Positions 61,401 to 64,000 of a stretch of DNA of 64,000 nucleotides are shown piece by piece (within the stretch, counting starts at the first letter, position 1; every line of letters begins with the position of its first letter). The notes under the pieces were generated by a model. That model was given only the letters and a program-made list of their open reading frames with translations, made no database searches and had not been told where the DNA came from. The position numbers and the translations under genes were made by a program. This DNA is from Prostheceraeus crozeri. Lineage: Eukaryota; Platyhelminthes; Polycladida; Euryleptidae. Location: positions 788,538 to 852,537 of the forward strand of contig CAJQUW010012972.1 in NCBI GenBank assembly GCA_907163375.1. The letters run 5' to 3'.

Positions 61401-64000
61401 TGTTTGTAAAAATAAGATTGCGGGATTAAATAGTTTGTAAGTTAGACTAAGCGTTCCACTATTTGTAAATGAAAGATATAGTTTCAACAGTTTACAGATT
61501 ACAAAATAAAGTTTCAATAGTGTATATGTTAAAAATAAAGTTTAAGCTTTTTGTGTGTTAGAAATAAAATAAAGTTTCAAGAGTTTGTAGATTAAAAATA
61601 AAGTTTCAACAGTGTGTACGTTAGAAATAAAGTTACATCTGTTTGTAAAAATAAGATTGCGGGATTAAATAGTTTGTAAGTTAGACTAAGCGTTCCACTA
61701 TTTGTAAATGAAAGATATAGTTTCAACAGTTTACAGATTACAAAATAAAGTTTCAATAGTGTGTATGTTAAAAATAAAGTTTAAGCTTTTTGTGTGTTAG
61801 AAATAGAATAAAGTTTCAACAGTTTGTAGATTAAAAATAAAGTTTCAACAGTGTACACGTTAAAAATAAAGTTTCAATAGTGTGTATGTTAAGAATAAAG
61901 TTCTATCTGTTTATATGTTAGAAATAAAAATGAAGGTTCATCAGTTTACAAGTTAAGAATAAAGTTTTATCTGCTTGTATGTCAGAAATGAAATAAAGTT
62001 TCACCAGTTTAAAAGTTAAGAATAAAGTTTCAATAGTGTGTATGTTAAGAATAAAGTTCTATCTGTTTATATGCTAGAAATAAAATGAAGTTTCGCCAGT
62101 TTACAAGTTAAGAATAAAGTTTTATCTGTTTGTATGTTAGAAATAAAACAAAGTTTCAACCGTTAACAAGTTAAAAATAAAGTTTCAGATTAAAATAAAG
62201 TTTCAATAGTGTGTATGATGGAAATAAAGTTTAAGCGCTTTGTGCGTTAGAAATAAAGTTTCAGCCGTTTACAAGTTAAAAATAAAGTTTCAACAGTGTG
62301 TACGTTAAGAATAAAGTTCTATCTGTTTATATGTTAGAAATAAAAATAAAGGTTCACCAGTTTACAAGTTAAGAATAAAGTTTTATCTGCTTGCATGTCA
62401 GAAATGAAATAAAGTTTCACCAGTTTAAAAGTTAAAAAATAAAGTTTCAATAGTGTGTATGTTAGAAATAAAGTTTCAATAGTGTGTATGTTAAGAATAA
62501 AGTTTTATCTGTTTGTATGTTAGAATTAAGACAAAGTTTCAACCGTTTACAAGTTAAAAATAAAGTTTCAATAGTTAACACGTTAAAAATAAAGTTTCAA
62601 TAGTGTGTATGTTAAGAATAAAGTTCTATCTGTTTATATGTTAGAAATAAAAATGAAGGTTCATCAGTTTACAAGTTAAGAATAAATTTTATCTGCTTGT
62701 ATGCTAGAAATGAAATAAAGTTTCACCAGTTTAAAAAGTTAAGAATGAAGTTTCAATAGTGTGTATGTTAAGAATAAAGTTCTATCTGTTTATATGTTAG
62801 AAATAAAATGAAGTTTCGCCAGTTTACAAGTTAAGAATAAATTTTATCTGCTTGTATGCTAGAAATGAAATAAAGTTTCACCAGTTTACAAGTTAAAAAA
62901 TAAAGTTTCAATAGTGTGTATGTTAGAAATAAAGTTTCAATTGTGTGTATGTTAAGAATAAAGTTTTATCTGTTTGTATGTTTGAAATAAAACAAAGTTT
63001 CAACCGTTAACAAGTTAAAAATAAAGTTTCAGATTAAAATAAAGTTTCAATAGTGTGTATGATGGAAATAATGTTTTAAGCGCTTTGTGCGTTAGAAATA
63101 AAGTTTCAGCCGTTTACAAGTTAAAAATAAAGTTTCAATAGTGTGTATGTTAAGAATAAAGTTCTATCTGTTTATATGTTAGAAATAAAATGAAGGTTCA
63201 CCAGTTTACAAGTTAAGAATAAATTTTATCTGCTTGTATGTTAGAAATAAAACAAAGTTTCACCGATCTACAAGTTAAAAATAAAGTTTCAATAGTTAAC
63301 ACGTTAAAAATAAAGTTTCAATAGTGTGTATGTTAGAAATAAAGTTTCAATTGTGTGTATGTTAAGAATAAAGTTTTATCTGTTTGTATGTTTGAAATAA
63401 AACAAAGTTTCAACCGTTAACAAGTTAAAAATAAAGTTTCAGATTAAAATAAAGTTTCAATAGTGTGTATGATGGAAATAAAGTTTAAGCGCCTTGTGCG
63501 TTAGAAATAAAGTTTCAGCCGTTTACAAGTTAAAAATAAAGTTTCAACAGTGTGTACGTTAAGAATAAAGTTCTATCTGTTTATATGTTAGAAATAAAAA
63601 TAAAGGTTCACCAGTTTACAAGTTAAGAATAAAGTTTTATCTGCTTGCATGTCAGAAATGAAATAAAGTTTCACCAGTTTAAAAGTTAAAAAATAAAGTT
63701 TCAATAGTGTGTATGTTAGAAATAAAGTTTCAATAGTGTGTATGTTAAGAATAAAGTTTTATCTGTTTGTATGTTAGAATTAAGACAAAGTTTCAACCGT
63801 TTACAAGTTAAAAATAAAGTTTCAATAGTTAACACGTTAAAAATAAAGTTTCAATAGTGTGTATGTTAAGAATAAAGTTCTATCTGTTTATATGTTAGAA
63901 ATAAAAATGAAGGTTCCATCAGTTTACAAGTTAAGAATAAATTTTATCTGCTTGTATGCTAGAAATAAAATGAAGGTTCACCAGTTTAAAAGTTAAGAAT
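58405..64000. repeat. AATAAA satellite, right block, with ~1386-bp higher-order repeat
   Basis: Nearly 5.6 kb of 28-36-bp units built on AATAAAGTTTCAA, AGTGTGTATGTTA, TTTACAAGTTA and ATCTGTTTATATGTTAG. The marker GATTGCGGGATTAAATAG occurs at 58644, 58883, 60031, 60270, 61416 and 61655: pairs 239 bp apart that recur every 1387 and 1385 bp. Three nearly identical higher-order copies are followed from about 62720 by rearranged partial ones, and the array runs off the window. Copies of the higher-order unit are almost identical, so amplification was recent. Confidence 0.92.

Noticed and set aside
58405-64000. CRISPR-like array
   Set aside because: The units are abutting and variable with no conserved repeat/unique spacer alternation, and the context is eukaryotic. 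It is a satellite.

Overview
This is eukaryotic DNA from an animal, probably a marine invertebrate. Spliceosomal intron signals, TATA/initiator promoters, a tRNA-derived SINE, LINE pieces, pogo, Tc1-like and hAT DNA transposons, and a Polinton all point that way. The background DNA is rich in the palindrome AGGCCT (often as TAGGCCTA), which I associate with echinoderms and some other marine deuterostomes; that is a weak guess. I recognise no ordinary conserved host gene. The window is accessory DNA almost from end to end.

Left part (1-15,533). A pogo-like element (2390-3782) has 24-bp inverted ends and TA target duplications. Two LINE remnants and a tRNA-derived SINE follow. A Tc1/IS630-like element (9844-13279) has about 350-bp inverted ends and carries a hAT-type element (12232-13268, 8-bp target duplication) inserted three bases inside its right terminus.

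Centre (15,540-35,304). A 19.8-kb Polinton/Maverick is flanked by the 6-bp duplication GGCCTA and bounded by 824/808-bp inverted repeats that are almost identical, so it is recent. It is much more AT-rich than its surroundings. It carries the adenovirus-type protease, a phospholipase A2-like domain joined to the integrase, major and minor capsid proteins, two P-loop ATPases, protein-primed DNA polymerase B, a fibre-like coiled coil, zinc-finger and membrane proteins. Scattered through genes, spacers and ends are many short GC-rich palindromes whose loops are always three bases; several have become part of unrelated proteins. This looks like a family of tiny dispersed hairpins living inside the element.

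Right part (35,305-64,000). Degraded pieces include a Penelope-like RT relic, a GC-rich minus-strand coding block, a 0.88-kb MITE, an IS630/mariner relic, and a broken RT-bearing retroelement (45.3-50.1 kb) interrupted by a 1.6-kb insertion that itself holds a 131-bp-arm foldback. From 51 to 58.3 kb the character changes. There is a C-tract-bearing tandem array, then a compact same-strand cluster of short unknown genes with TATA boxes, three of them with a TCATT(T)C initiator about 30 bp on. One gene has an intron directly after its ATG, and another encodes a DEDDh-type exonuclease. Within it are three diverged copies of a ~140-nt sequence whose predicted helices change in compensating ways, so a structured RNA is likely. 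The coding end of the cluster is flanked on both sides by the same ~29-bp AATAAA-bearing satellite, which on the right forms a ~1386-bp higher-order repeat and runs out of the window. The cluster with its satellite is the best candidate for something undescribed; it could be a domesticated or endogenised virus-like unit, but I cannot name a family.
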